Assembly: GCA_004555535.1 (NCBI GenBank)
Contig: SFHU01000008.1
Span: 1-56,052 of the forward strand
Length of the DNA stretch: 56,052 nt
Source: Clostridiales bacterium
GTDB taxonomy: Bacteria; Bacillota; Clostridia; Christensenellales; Aristaeellaceae
Direction of reading: 5' to 3'
Made by a program: the position numbers and the translations under genes. Below the pieces are notes generated by a model that was not told the DNA's origin, searched no databases, and saw only the letters and a list, made by a program, of their open reading frames with translations. This document shows positions 18,590 to 27,992 of the stretch, piece by piece. Every line of letters starts with the position of its first letter. Position 1 is the stretch's first letter.

Positions 18590-19974
18590 AGGCGGGCAAG
18601 CCTGTTCGCCTGCAGACGCTGTTTGCGCGGTATCTGCTGACGACCTGCCTGACGATGGCGGCGCTGGCACTGCTGTGGTGGACGGCGTTCATGGCGGTGA
18701 TGAACAGCGGCTGGGTGCTGCCGGCGTATACGGCGTCCGTTCAGGCCGGGGTGCTCGCGCAGCGCATCGGGGAGGAAGGCGTCCTGGAGCCGGACGGCAT
18801 CCCGCACTACATCCGCTGGGCGGTCTTCTCGCTGGACGGGAAAGTGACAGCGCACGCGGCGATGAAGCCCCGACGGCTTGAGCAGATCCGCCGTGCCGCT
18901 TCGGAGGGAAGGATCAAGCAGGGGCTGCTCTACACGCAGTATCACCGGATTGTTCCGCTTGACGGAGGCGGAATGGCCGTGCTGCAATACGACTATGCCG
19001 TGCCGTATAAAAGCGCTCGCCTGGCCGCGTATCTGCCGGACTTTCAGAGCATGATGCTCGTCGTGCTGGCGGGGCTGCTGGGCGGCGCGGCGGCCTTGCA
19101 CACGCGGCGCTATGCGCGCCTGCTGCGCGAGGATGCGCAGCGCCTGACGCAGGCGTCCCGGGCGATTGCCGACCGGTCGCTTGAGGCAGCTGTCCTGACC
19201 GGGACACACGCGGCGGAGCTGGGGGAGGCGCTCCAGGCGATGGAGACGCTGCGGCTGTCGCTGGCGGAATCGCTCGACAGGCAGTTTGTCCTGGAGCAGG
19301 AGAGGCGCAGGGAGATCGCCTCGCTGGCGCACGATCTCAAGACGCCGCTGGCGGTCATCCTGGGCAACGCGGAGCTGCTGGAGGAGGAGAAACTGACTGA
19401 AGGATCTGCGCAGCGGGTCAGATCGATCGGCAGCGCGGCAGAGCGGATGCAGGCCTCGCTGCGGCAGCTTCAGGCGCTCTCTTCGCAGATGGATGCCGGG
19501 GAGGCGCGGATGCAGAGGGTGAATCTCGCGGCGCTGGCCGAAGCGCTCAACGCGCAGGGAGAGGGGCTCTGCGCGGCCAGGCGGGTGAGGTTCATCCCGT
19601 CGGCGCCGCCGCAGGGCGAGGCAATGCTCGACCGGGAGGCGGTGACGCGCGCCGCGCTCAACCTGCTGGACAACGCCGTGCGCTATGCCGGCCCGGGCGG
19701 CAGCGTGGCGCTTTCCCTGGCGGCGGAGGGCGGCCTGCTCAGCCTCACCGTGCGCGACAGCGGCCCGGGCTTTTCGGATGAAGCGCTCCGCCTGGCCGGA
19801 CGTGCCTTTTACACGGAGGAAAAGCACCGCTCCTCTGGAGGCCATGCCGGCATGGGACTATGCTACGCGGCACAGACAGCGCTTCGCCATGGCGGGGTAC
19901 TGACGCTTCAAAACGATTCAGGCGCTGTCGCGAGGATCACCCTCGGCAGGATTGCGGAATCCTCGACAGCTTGA
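18577..19974 (+). CDS. Sensor histidine kinase
   Basis: The 465-residue product has two membrane segments (about residues 19-42 and 150-172) enclosing an extracytoplasmic sensor region of about 105 residues. A linker, dimerisation helix and ATPase domain follow. The phospho-acceptor is His252 in SLAHDLKTPL. The N box (NLLDNAVRYA), G1 (VRDSGPGFS) and G2 (GHAGMGLCYA) are all present. The gene overlaps the response regulator, indicating translational coupling. The transcription unit ends at the terminator at 19975. Confidence 0.93.
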   Translation: MGAVKAGKPVRLQTLFARYLLTTCLTMAALALLWWTAFMAVMNSGWVLPAYTASVQAGVLAQRIGEEGVLEPDGIPHYIRWAVFSLDGKVTAHAAMKPRRLEQIRRAASEGRIKQGLLYTQYHRIVPLDGGGMAVLQYDYAVPYKSARLAAYLPDFQSMMLVVLAGLLGGAAALHTRRYARLLREDAQRLTQASRAIADRSLEAAVLTGTHAAELGEALQAMETLRLSLAESLDRQFVLEQERRREIASLAHDLKTPLAVILGNAELLEEEKLTEGSAQRVRSIGSAAERMQASLRQLQALSSQMDAGEARMQRVNLAALAEALNAQGEGLCAARRVRFIPSAPPQGEAMLDREAVTRAALNLLDNAVRYAGPGGSVALSLAAEGGLLSLTVRDSGPGFSDEALRLAGRAFYTEEKHRSSGGHAGMGLCYAAQTALRHGGVLTLQNDSGAVARITLGRIAESSTA

Positions 19975-19998
19975 GCGGCCTTTGGGCCGCTTCTTTTG
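19975..19998 (+). terminator. Terminator of the TraX/two-component operon
   Basis: The perfect 6-bp stem GCGGCC/GGCCGC with loop TTTG is followed by TTCTTTTG, starting at the histidine kinase stop codon. Confidence 0.75.
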
Positions 19999-20023
19999 TC
20001 GCATGAACCGGCGAAAAAAAGAC

Positions 20024-20052
20024 TTTTAAAACGGGTATGGATACGGTATAAT
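20024..20052 (+). promoter_or_regulatory. Promoter of the nucleoside-type ABC transporter operon
   Basis: TATAAT at 20047-20052 lies 17 bases after the weak -35 TTTTAA at 20024-20029. The start codon of the ATPase is about 38 bases downstream. Confidence 0.6.
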
Positions 20053-20089
20053 AGAAGCTACAAGAAATTTCGGCAAAGGAGTGGTGATC

Positions 20090-21619
20090 TTGAGCGAATA
20101 TATCATCGAAATGCTGAACATCACCAAAGAGTTCCCGGGCATCATCGCCAACGATGATATCACGCTTCAGCTCAGAAAGGGCGAGATTCACGCTCTGCTT
20201 GGCGAAAACGGCGCAGGCAAATCGACGCTGATGAGCGTGCTCTTTGGCCTGTATCAGCCGGAGAAGGGGGAAATCCGCAAGAACGGCGAGGTCGTTCAGA
20301 TCCGGGATCCCAACGACGCGAACGACCTGGGCATCGGCATGGTGCACCAGCATTTCAAGCTGGTCGAGGTCTTTTCCGTGCTGGACAACATCATCCTGGG
20401 TGTTGAGCCGGCCAGCAAGCCCTTCGGCTTCCTGCAGAAGGCGCAGGCGCGGCAGAAGGTCATCGAGCTGAGCGAGCGCTACGGCCTCAAGGTCGATCCC
20501 GACGCGATGGTCGAGGACATCACCGTGGGCATGCAGCAGCGCACGGAGATCCTCAAGATGCTCTATCGCGACAACGAGGTGCTCATCTTCGACGAGCCGA
20601 CCGCCGTGCTGACCCCGCAGGAGATCGACGAGCTGATGAAGATCATGAAGGGGCTGGCGGCGGAGGGCAAGTCCATCCTCTTCATCACCCACAAGCTCGA
20701 CGAGATCAAGGCCGTCGCGGACCGCTGCACGGTGCTGCGCAAGGGACGCTGCATCGGCACGGTCGACGTCGCCACCACCAGCAAGGAGGAGCTCAGCGAG
20801 ATGATGGTCGGCCGCAAGGTGCAGCTGATCATGGACAAGTCCCCCTGCCAGCCGGGGGAGAGCATCCTCGCCGTGCAGAATCTGACGGTCAAAAGCAAGC
20901 GGCACGGCAAGCCGCTGGTCAACAACGTCTCCTTCAATGTCCGCCGGGGGGAGATCGTCTGCATCGCGGGCATCGACGGCAACGGACAGAGTGAGCTGGT
21001 CTACGCGCTGACGGGCCTGATGAAGGCCGACAGCGGTAAGATCTTCCTCAACGACAAGGACATCACGCAGATGTCCATCCGCGAGCGCACGGCCTGCGGC
21101 ATGAGCCATATTCCGGAGGACCGCCACAAGCACGGTCTCGTGCTGGATTACACGCTGGAAAACAACCTCGTGCTCAAGCAGTACAACCACGAGCGCTTCT
21201 CGAGTCACGGCTTCCTCAAATTCGGCGAGATCCGCTCCTATGCCGAAGGGCTCATCGAGCGCTTCGATGTGCGCAGCGGCCAGGGGCCGGAGACGGTGGC
21301 GCGCAGCATGTCCGGAGGCAACCAGCAGAAGGCCATCATCGCCCGCGAGATCGACATGGGCAGCGACTTGCTCATCGCGGTGCAGCCCACGCGCGGCCTG
21401 GATGTCGGCGCGATTGAGTACATCCGCAAGGAGCTGCTCGCCCAGCGGGACGCCGGCAAGGCGGTGCTGCTGGTTTCGCTGGAGCTTGACGAGGTACTCG
21501 AGGTGCCGGACAGGATCCTCGTCATGTACGAGGGCGAGATCGTCGGCGAGCTTGATCCGCAGCATACCACGGCCAAGGAGCTCGGCCTCTACATGGCCGG
21601 CGCGCGCAGAAACGGATAA
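20090..21619 (+). CDS. ABC transporter ATPase, double-domain (BMP/nucleoside type)
   Basis: The 509-residue product has two ABC domains in tandem. The first has Walker A GENGAGKS and Walker B VLIFDEPTAVL. The second has a degenerate Walker A region (GIDGNGQSE) and signature SGGNQQK. This layout is the RbsA/YufO class that powers BMP-family nucleoside uptake. The start is taken as TTG 20090, because AAGGAG ends at 20081, at ideal distance; GTG 20081 overlaps it. Two permease genes follow at 14 bases and with an overlap. The substrate-binding lipoprotein (BmpA/NupN type) that normally leads the operon is not in this window. Confidence 0.9.
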   Translation: MSEYIIEMLNITKEFPGIIANDDITLQLRKGEIHALLGENGAGKSTLMSVLFGLYQPEKGEIRKNGEVVQIRDPNDANDLGIGMVHQHFKLVEVFSVLDNIILGVEPASKPFGFLQKAQARQKVIELSERYGLKVDPDAMVEDITVGMQQRTEILKMLYRDNEVLIFDEPTAVLTPQEIDELMKIMKGLAAEGKSILFITHKLDEIKAVADRCTVLRKGRCIGTVDVATTSKEELSEMMVGRKVQLIMDKSPCQPGESILAVQNLTVKSKRHGKPLVNNVSFNVRRGEIVCIAGIDGNGQSELVYALTGLMKADSGKIFLNDKDITQMSIRERTACGMSHIPEDRHKHGLVLDYTLENNLVLKQYNHERFSSHGFLKFGEIRSYAEGLIERFDVRSGQGPETVARSMSGGNQQKAIIAREIDMGSDLLIAVQPTRGLDVGAIEYIRKELLAQRDAGKAVLLVSLELDEVLEVPDRILVMYEGEIVGELDPQHTTAKELGLYMAGARRNG

Positions 21620-21633
21620 GGAGGCGGGCAGAG

Positions 21634-22770
21634 ATGGAAAACAAGCAATCCCTTCGCGGACAGCTGGCTTCCTCCGAGGCGTTTGTTTCGGTTGCGGCTT
21701 CGCTGATCTGCATCGTCATTGGCCTGCTGCTGGGCCTGGTCGCGCTGGCGGTCATCAACGTGGAGCACGCCTTCGGCGACGGCCTGATGGTCATCCTGAC
21801 CAGCGGCCTCAAGAGCGCGCGCAACATGGGTACCGTGCTGGCCAACGGCGCGCCGCTGATCATGACGGGCCTTTCCGTGGGCTTTGCCTTCAAGACCGGC
21901 CTGTTCAACATTGGCGCGGCGGGCCAGTATACGCTGGGCGCGTTCGGCGCGCTGTACTGCGCGATTGTGCTGCAGCTGCCGTGGTATCTGTGCCTGCTGG
22001 CGGCGATGGTGCTGGGCGCCTTCTGGGGCGCGATTCCGGGCTTCTTCAAGGCGTATCTCAACATCAACGAGGTCATCACGGCCATCATGTTCAACTGGAT
22101 CGGACTGTATCTGGTGAACGACATCATGTATGGCAAAGGGAAGAGCCCCCTGTATGATCTTGCGACAACGAAGACGCATAGCCTGCGCAAGGTCGCGCCG
22201 CAATCGATGATCCCCAGCTGCGGCATGAGCGGGGTCTTCGGAAGCCTGCAGTCGGTGACCATCGCGATCTTCATCGCGGTCTTCCTGGCGATTGTGGTCT
22301 ACATCGTGCTGAGCAAGACGACCTTCGGCTTTGAGCTCAAGGCCTGCGGCTTCAACAAGAACGCCGCGCAGTATGCCGGCATCAACGACAAGCGCAACAT
22401 CATCCTCTCCATGACGATCGCCGGCGCGCTGGCGGGCATCGGCGCGGGGCTGTACTATCTCTCGACGGTGGCGGAGTGGAACCCGCAGGTATCGACCTCC
22501 CTCCCGGCCATCGGCTTCAACGGCATCAGCGCGGCGCTGCTGGCCTGCTCCAACCCGATTGCCACGATCTTCTCCTCGCTCTTCATCTCCTATATCACGG
22601 TGGGCGGCACAAAGCTCTCCACGCAGTATTACACGAAGGAGATCGCGGACGTCATCACGGCGCTGATCATCTACCTGTGCGCGTTCTCCCTGCTCTTCAA
22701 GAACAAGATCCGCGCCGCGTTCTTTGGCAGGCGGCGCGCGGTTGATCTGGGCAAAGGAGGGGACGACTGA
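21634..22770 (+). CDS. ABC transporter permease 1 (BMP/nucleoside type)
   Basis: The 378-residue integral membrane protein is of the BPD_transp_2 family, matching YufP/NupP. It has about ten hydrophobic segments, including the family motif FKTGLFNIGAAGQYTLGAF near residue 85 and the conserved cytoplasmic loop GFELKACGFNKNAAQYAGI. The start follows AAGGAGG. The stop overlaps the next permease start (ATGA-type overlap at 22770), indicating a heterodimeric pair. Nucleoside substrate is inferred from the family. Confidence 0.9.
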   Translation: MENKQSLRGQLASSEAFVSVAASLICIVIGLLLGLVALAVINVEHAFGDGLMVILTSGLKSARNMGTVLANGAPLIMTGLSVGFAFKTGLFNIGAAGQYTLGAFGALYCAIVLQLPWYLCLLAAMVLGAFWGAIPGFFKAYLNINEVITAIMFNWIGLYLVNDIMYGKGKSPLYDLATTKTHSLRKVAPQSMIPSCGMSGVFGSLQSVTIAIFIAVFLAIVVYIVLSKTTFGFELKACGFNKNAAQYAGINDKRNIILSMTIAGALAGIGAGLYYLSTVAEWNPQVSTSLPAIGFNGISAALLACSNPIATIFSSLFISYITVGGTKLSTQYYTKEIADVITALIIYLCAFSLLFKNKIRAAFFGRRRAVDLGKGGDD

Positions 22771-23690
22771 TGTTTCTGCTGCTGAAATATACGCTGCTGT
22801 ACACCGTCGTGCTGATGATGGTCGCGCTGGGCGGCATGTTCTCCGAGCGCAGCGGCATCATCAACATTGCGCTGGAGGGCATCATGGTCATCGGCGGTCT
22901 GGCCGGCGTCATCGCCATCAAGATGATGCCCGCAGGGGCCGGCGCAGCGAGCATCGTGCTCGTCTCCGTGCTGGCAGCCGCCGTATCGGGCATGATCTAC
23001 TCCGTGCTGCTGGCGTTTGCCTCCATCAACCTCAACGCAGACCAGACCATCGGCGGCACAGCGCTCAACATGCTGGCCACGGCGCTGGCGATGGTCATCG
23101 CCAAGGGCGTCAACGGCTCCGCGTCGGCGAAGCTGGATTACAGCAACCGGGCTTTCGTCTACGAGTTCGGTCCGCTGACGGTCAACGTCTTCCTGTTCAT
23201 CGGCATCGTCTGCCTGCTGCTCTCCTACGTCGTGCTCTACAAGACGCGCCTGGGCCTGCGCCTGCGCTCCTGCGGCGAGCATCCCCAGGCGGCGGACAGC
23301 GTGGGCATCAACGTTTACAGGATGCGCTATCTCGGCGTGATGATCTCCGGCGTGCTCGGCGGCATCGGCGGCATGGCCTACATCATTCCGCCAGTCTCCA
23401 GCTGGAACTTCGAGGTCGGCGTATCGGGCGCAGGCTTCCTGGCGCTGGCCGTCATGATCTTTGGCCAATGGAAGCCGTTCCGGATCTTCTTTGCGGCCGT
23501 CTTCTTCGCGCTGTTCAAGTCCCTGGCGAATATCGCCAGCTCCATTCCCGCGCTCGCGGCACTGGGTTGGACGCAGAATATGTACAACATGATTCCCTTT
23601 ATCGCGTCGATGGTCATTCTCGCGTTCACGAGCAAGAAGTCCCGCGCGCCGAAGGCCGAGGGCGTTCCCTACGACAAGGGGAGCCGGTAA
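22770..23690 (+). CDS. ABC transporter permease 2 (BMP/nucleoside type)
   Basis: The 306-residue partner permease corresponds to YufQ/NupQ. It shows the family segment ERSGIINIALEGIMVIGGL near residue 25, the loop TRLGLRLRSCGEHPQAADS and about nine membrane spans. It pairs with permease 1 and the double ATPase to form the transporter. It is the last gene of the operon, and a strong terminator follows 13 bases after the stop. Confidence 0.9.
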   Translation: MFLLLKYTLLYTVVLMMVALGGMFSERSGIINIALEGIMVIGGLAGVIAIKMMPAGAGAASIVLVSVLAAAVSGMIYSVLLAFASINLNADQTIGGTALNMLATALAMVIAKGVNGSASAKLDYSNRAFVYEFGPLTVNVFLFIGIVCLLLSYVVLYKTRLGLRLRSCGEHPQAADSVGINVYRMRYLGVMISGVLGGIGGMAYIIPPVSSWNFEVGVSGAGFLALAVMIFGQWKPFRIFFAAVFFALFKSLANIASSIPALAALGWTQNMYNMIPFIASMVILAFTSKKSRAPKAEGVPYDKGSR

Positions 23691-23703
23691 GAGCATCAAA
23701 TGC

Positions 23704-23736
23704 AGAAAGGACAGCCGCGAGGCTGTCCTTTCTTTG
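23704..23736 (+). terminator. Terminator of the ABC transporter operon
   Basis: A perfect 13-bp stem AGAAAGGACAGCC/GGCTGTCCTTTCT with loop GCGA is followed by TTG. Confidence 0.9.
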
Positions 23737-23755
23737 TATTGCATTCGGGAAGGGC

Positions 23756-24406
<651 letters not shown>

Positions 24407-24407
24407 A

Positions 24408-25640
24408 TCACTTGAGGAGGACGCGGTGGAACTTCTTCTTGCCGCTCTTGAGCATCAGGCCCTCCGCGCCGAACTGCTCTGCCGTCACGACGGCGTTCAC
24501 GTCGCTGATCTTCTCGTCGTTGACGCTGACGCCGCCGCCCTGCACGAGCCTGCGCGCGGCGGAATTGGACGGGGCGAGCCCGCAGACGGCCAGCAGCGTC
24601 GTCACGCGCGCGTCCTTTTCAAGGTCTGCCGCGGTGATCTCGGTCGTGGGGATGGAGCCGCCCATCGCCGCGCCGCCGAAGAGGGAAGCGGCGGCTTCCT
24701 GCGCCTTGACGGCCTCCTCCTCGCCGTGGACAAGCTTGGTGACCTCGAAGGCGAGCACCTTCTTGGCCTCGTTGATCTCGCTGCCCTCGAGCGCGCCGAG
24801 GCGGCGCACCTCGTCCATCGGCAGGAAGGTCAGCAGGCCGAGGCACTTCTCGACGTCCTTGTCGTCGACGTTGCGCCAGTACTGGTAGAAGTCGTAGGGC
24901 GAGGTCTTCTTGGGATCGAGCCAGAGCGCGCCGGCCTCGGTCTTGCCCATCTTGCGGCCGTCATGGGTCAAAAGAAGCTGGCAGGTGCAGGCATAAGCGT
25001 TGCCCTGCTCCTTGCGGCGGATGAGGTCCGCGCCGCCGAGCATGTTGCTCCACTGGTCGTTGCCGCCGACCTGGAGGCAGCAGCCGTAGCGCTTGTAGAG
25101 CTCCAGGAAGTCGTAGGACTGCATGAGCATGTAGGTGAACTCGAGGAAGGAGAGGCCGTTGTCCGTCGCCATGCGGGCCTTGTAGCACTCGGCGGTCAGC
25201 ATCTTGTTGACGGAGAAGAGCGAGCCGATGTCGCGCATGAAGTCGATGAAGTTGAGGTGGCGGAGCCAGTCGCCGTTGTTGGCGATGATGGCCTTGCCCT
25301 CGGAGAAATCGAGGAAGCGGCTCATCTGCTCCTTGATGTGCGCGACGTTCGCATCGATGGTCTCCACGGTCATCATCTTGCGCATGTCGGTCTTGCCGGA
25401 GGGATCGCCGATCATCGCCGTGCCGCCGCCCATCAGGGCGATGGGGCGATGGCCCGCGCGCTGCATGTGCGCCATGGCCATGATCGGGATGTAATGGCCG
25501 ATGTGCAGGGAATCCGCGGTCGGGTCGAAGCCGACGTAGAAGGTGGTGGGCTGCTCAAGCTGCTTGTAGAGCTCTTCCTCAAAGGTCATCTGCGCGATGA
25601 AGCCGCGCTCCTTGAGCAGGTCGAGAATGTGCTGTGCCAT
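24408..25640 (-). CDS. tyrS: Tyrosyl-tRNA synthetase
   Basis: The 410-residue class I synthetase charges tRNA(Tyr). It shows the ATP motif YVGFDPTADSLHIGHYIP near residue 35, the tyrosine-pocket region and the KMSKS-type loop KMGKTEAGALWLDP, with a C-terminal S4 RNA-binding domain (ARRLVQGGGVSVN). The start is the ATG at 25640 behind GAGGAA; the longer open frame upstream is the T-box leader. Expression is controlled by the tyrosine T-box at 25686-26044. Confidence 0.96.
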   Translation of the reverse strand: MAQHILDLLKERGFIAQMTFEEELYKQLEQPTTFYVGFDPTADSLHIGHYIPIMAMAHMQRAGHRPIALMGGGTAMIGDPSGKTDMRKMMTVETIDANVAHIKEQMSRFLDFSEGKAIIANNGDWLRHLNFIDFMRDIGSLFSVNKMLTAECYKARMATDNGLSFLEFTYMLMQSYDFLELYKRYGCCLQVGGNDQWSNMLGGADLIRRKEQGNAYACTCQLLLTHDGRKMGKTEAGALWLDPKKTSPYDFYQYWRNVDDKDVEKCLGLLTFLPMDEVRRLGALEGSEINEAKKVLAFEVTKLVHGEEEAVKAQEAAASLFGGAAMGGSIPTTEITAADLEKDARVTTLLAVCGLAPSNSAARRLVQGGGVSVNDEKISDVNAVVTAEQFGAEGLMLKSGKKKFHRVLLK

Positions 25641-25685
25641 GTCAGGGTTCCTCCATTTCGTTGTTATGTGCCGGGAGGGGAAAAG

Positions 25686-26044
25686 AAAAACGCCCTCCCT
25701 CAATCGGGAAGGCGTGAAACCACGCGGTACCACTTCCGTTCAAGGCCGCCTTGCGGAAAGCCTCCTCACCGCCCGCTGACACGGGCTGCACGCTGTATCC
25801 GGCGTACCGGCGACCGCCTACTGCTTCCAATCAGGAAGGTTGGGGGCCGTGCTCCGGGATGTATTGGGCCTGCTCGCTGGCACCGCCTCGCACCGACCGG
25901 CGGCTCTCTGATGCAGGAAGAGCGGGCTTACTTGTTCCCATCCTCGCGTTACTCTGTAAGTCCTTCTGTAAAGCTCCGGCCTCGGTCGCAAAGCAGCAGG
26001 ATTTACATCATTTTGTCGGTGATGAAACCGGCGCCATGCCGGTT
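25686..26044 (-). promoter_or_regulatory. T-box riboswitch for tyrosine (tyrS leader)
   Basis: Reading the minus strand, the leader has the Stem I landmarks CAGAGAGCCGCCGGTCGGTG, then a specifier loop CAATACATCCCGGAG with UAC (Tyr) at 25863-25861. The T-box core GGAAGTGGTACCGCG follows near 25737-25723, and then the terminator stem CGCCTTCCC/GGGAGGGCG with TTTTTCTTTT (25715-25686). Uncharged tRNA(Tyr) should stabilise the antiterminator and permit tyrS-yigZ transcription. This accounts for the 430-base gap before tyrS. Confidence 0.93.
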
Positions 26045-26050
26045 AGCTGT

Positions 26051-26079
26051 ATTATAGGCGCTCAAAACCGGCTTGTCAA
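26051..26079 (-). promoter_or_regulatory. Consensus sigma-A promoter of tyrS
   Basis: TTGACA (26079-26074) and TATAAT (26056-26051) on the minus strand are perfect consensus boxes with a 17-base spacer. The -35 box overlaps the stop codon of the EamA transporter gene. Confidence 0.92.
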
Positions 26080-26978
26080 GCCCTGTTTTCCGTGCCGGCG
26101 CGGGCAGAGAGTACGGCGTCGGCGAGCACGGCGACCATGATCAGCAGCCCTCCTGCGAGCTGCATCGGCGTGAGCGTCTCCCGGAGCATCAGCGCGCCGG
26201 CGACGCAGGCGGTGATGGGGTTGATGTTGATCGTCAGCGCGACGGTCAGTGGATCGACCACGCGCATGGAAACGTTGTAGAGCACGTAGCAAAGCCCGGA
26301 GCAGACGGCTGCCAGCAGAAAGATGCACAGCCAGGCCTTCGCGGAGAGTGGCACCCACGCATGGCGCTCGGCGAGGGCGAAGGGCAGCAGCGTCACCGTG
26401 GCGGCGAGGGACTGCCACGCCGTGATGCGCAGGGAGCTGCAGGAGGCGGCGAGCTTGGGCGTCACCATGATGTAGCCCGTCCAGCAGAGGCAGGCGCAGA
26501 CCATGAAGAGGTTGCCGGCCAGGGAGCCCGCGCCGTCCTGCGCGTCTGCGCGGATGACGAACCAGACGCCCAGCAGGGAGAGCGCGACGAGGCCCCAGCG
26601 GCCCGGGGAGACGCGCTCGCGCAGAAAGACAACGCGGCACAGCAGCGTCATCATCGGGACGAGGGCGACGATGAGCGACGCGGCGGAGGCCGTCGTGCGC
26701 TGCAGGCCGGAATACTCGAAGAAATAGTATATCGTGATGCCGAGCATCGAGGTCAGAAACGCGCGCGGCGCCCACGCGTGCAGCCGGATGCCGCGCTCGT
26801 GGTGAAGGCACGCTGGAACGAGCAGCGCCGAGGTGATCAAGTAGCGGAGAAAGACCAGCGTCATCGAGGGGATGCCCTCGCTCAGCGCCGTCTTGGAAAA
26901 GATAAAGGAAAGGCCCCACATAATGTTGACGCCGATGAGCAGCGCAATGCCGGCGGATTTGGAGAGGGAATGGCGCAT
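26076..26978 (-). CDS. DMT-superfamily (EamA) transporter
   Basis: The 300-residue protein has ten hydrophobic segments arranged as two EamA repeats (first with NIMWGLSFIFSKTALSEG near the N-terminus, second starting around residue 150). This is the usual length and layout of drug/metabolite exporters. The substrate cannot be told. The start is the ATG at 26978, with AAGGAGG upstream. It is divergent from trmL, with their control regions in the 180 bases between. Confidence 0.88.
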   Translation of the reverse strand: MRHSLSKSAGIALLIGVNIMWGLSFIFSKTALSEGIPSMTLVFLRYLITSALLVPACLHHERGIRLHAWAPRAFLTSMLGITIYYFFEYSGLQRTTASAASLIVALVPMMTLLCRVVFLRERVSPGRWGLVALSLLGVWFVIRADAQDGAGSLAGNLFMVCACLCWTGYIMVTPKLAASCSSLRITAWQSLAATVTLLPFALAERHAWVPLSAKAWLCIFLLAAVCSGLCYVLYNVSMRVVDPLTVALTININPITACVAGALMLRETLTPMQLAGGLLIMVAVLADAVLSARAGTENRA

Positions 26979-27044
26979 GGCAGCAGCCTCCTTTGCATGA
27001 CCGGTCTATCATACACCGGGACGGGTCCGCGCGTCAAGCGCGGC

Positions 27045-27073
27045 TTGCATCGGCGGGGATTTTGCGATACAAT
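27045..27073 (+). promoter_or_regulatory. Promoter of trmL
   Basis: TTGCAT at 27045-27050 and TACAAT at 27068-27073 have a 17-base spacer; the start codon is about 80 bases downstream. Confidence 0.7.
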
Positions 27074-27155
27074 AGAGGAAGCGCGGACGGAGAAAAACGC
27101 CCGGCGCTCCGGCGCGGGGAACGATCCGCGCAATCCCGGAAAACGGAGGAAAACC

Positions 27156-27674
27156 ATGCTGCACATCGTCCTGGTCGAGCCGGAAATCCCGCAGAACACG
27201 GGCAACATCGCCCGCACCTGCGCGGCGACCGGCAGCGAGCTTCATCTCGTGGAGCCGCTGGGCTACAGCCTCGAGGACAAGTATTTGAAGCGCGCCGGGC
27301 TTGACTACTGGCCGCTCGTCAAGATTCACATTCACAAGGACTTTTCTGAGGTGCTTTCGGCCTATCCGGAGGCGGCGTTCTTCTACGCGAGCACGAAGGC
27401 GCCTCGCGGCTATGCGGAGGTGTCCTATCCGGAGGACGTCTTCCTCGTCTTTGGCAGGGAGTCGCGCGGGCTGCCGGAAAACCTGCTCGAGCGGGTCTAT
27501 GACCGATGCATCCGCATTCCGATGGTCGAGGGTGCACGCAGCCTCAACCTCTCCAATTCGGTCGCCATAGTCGCCTACGAGGCGCTGCGCCAGCACGGAT
27601 TTGCGCATCTTGAGCAGGCCGGCCATCTCACGGGGCGCGAGGAGGCGCCTGGCGCGTGGATGGATTATCTCTGA
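27156..27674 (+). CDS. trmL: tRNA (cytidine/uridine(34)-2'-O)-methyltransferase
   Basis: The 172-residue SPOUT methyltransferase modifies the wobble ribose of tRNA(Leu). It shows the family opening IVLVEPEIPQNTGNIARTC, motif LVFGRESRGLP and the trefoil-knot SAM site IPMVEGARSLNLSNSVAI. The length matches the minimal TrmL. The frame is open far upstream, but ATG 27156 behind ACGGAGG is the start, as the upstream part covers the antisense of the EamA gene. Confidence 0.95.
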   Translation: MLHIVLVEPEIPQNTGNIARTCAATGSELHLVEPLGYSLEDKYLKRAGLDYWPLVKIHIHKDFSEVLSAYPEAAFFYASTKAPRGYAEVSYPEDVFLVFGRESRGLPENLLERVYDRCIRIPMVEGARSLNLSNSVAIVAYEALRQHGFAHLEQAGHLTGREEAPGAWMDYL

Positions 27675-27679
27675 GCGGC

Positions 27680-27708
27680 TTGACAGGCAATGCGCCATCT
27701 TGTAGAAT
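27680..27708 (+). promoter_or_regulatory. Promoter before the small membrane protein and UDG genes
   Basis: Consensus TTGACA at 27680-27685 and TAGAAT at 27703-27708 with a 17-base spacer. Confidence 0.75.
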
Positions 27709-27738
27709 GGTTGCAGAAACAGAAGGGACGTGGCCCGT

Positions 27739-27954
27739 TTGAAGAAGAAAAAGAAGAGCCAGGTCGGCTATCATGTCGCGGCGGGCGTCATGGATGTGTT
27801 CGGCGTCGCCGCGGCGGCGCTGGCGATTGTCGTGCTGCTGCTGATGCTGGGTAGCCTGTATTCTTGGCTGAGGCAGGATCTAAGCATGACCTTTGCCGAT
27901 CTGACCGATAATATTACGGATGCCGTGCTGATCACGGGAGAAACGCGAGAGTAA
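27739..27954 (+). CDS. Small single-span membrane protein, unknown
   Basis: The product is about 71 residues: a Lys-rich start (MKKKKKSQVGYH), one strong membrane helix (VAAAALAIVVLLLMLGSLYS) and a short acidic/Thr-rich tail (TFADLTDNITDAVLI). TTG 27739 is preferred because AAGGG lies 11 bases upstream; GTG 27730 is in frame but almost touches that site. The Lys run predicts the N-terminus inside the cell. It is the first gene after a good promoter and 38 bases before the UDG gene. No family recognised. Confidence 0.6.
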   Translation: MKKKKKSQVGYHVAAGVMDVFGVAAAALAIVVLLLMLGSLYSWLRQDLSMTFADLTDNITDAVLITGETRE

Positions 27955-27992
27955 ACGGTTTCCTTGGGAAATCCGGAAAGGAAGCGAGGGCA

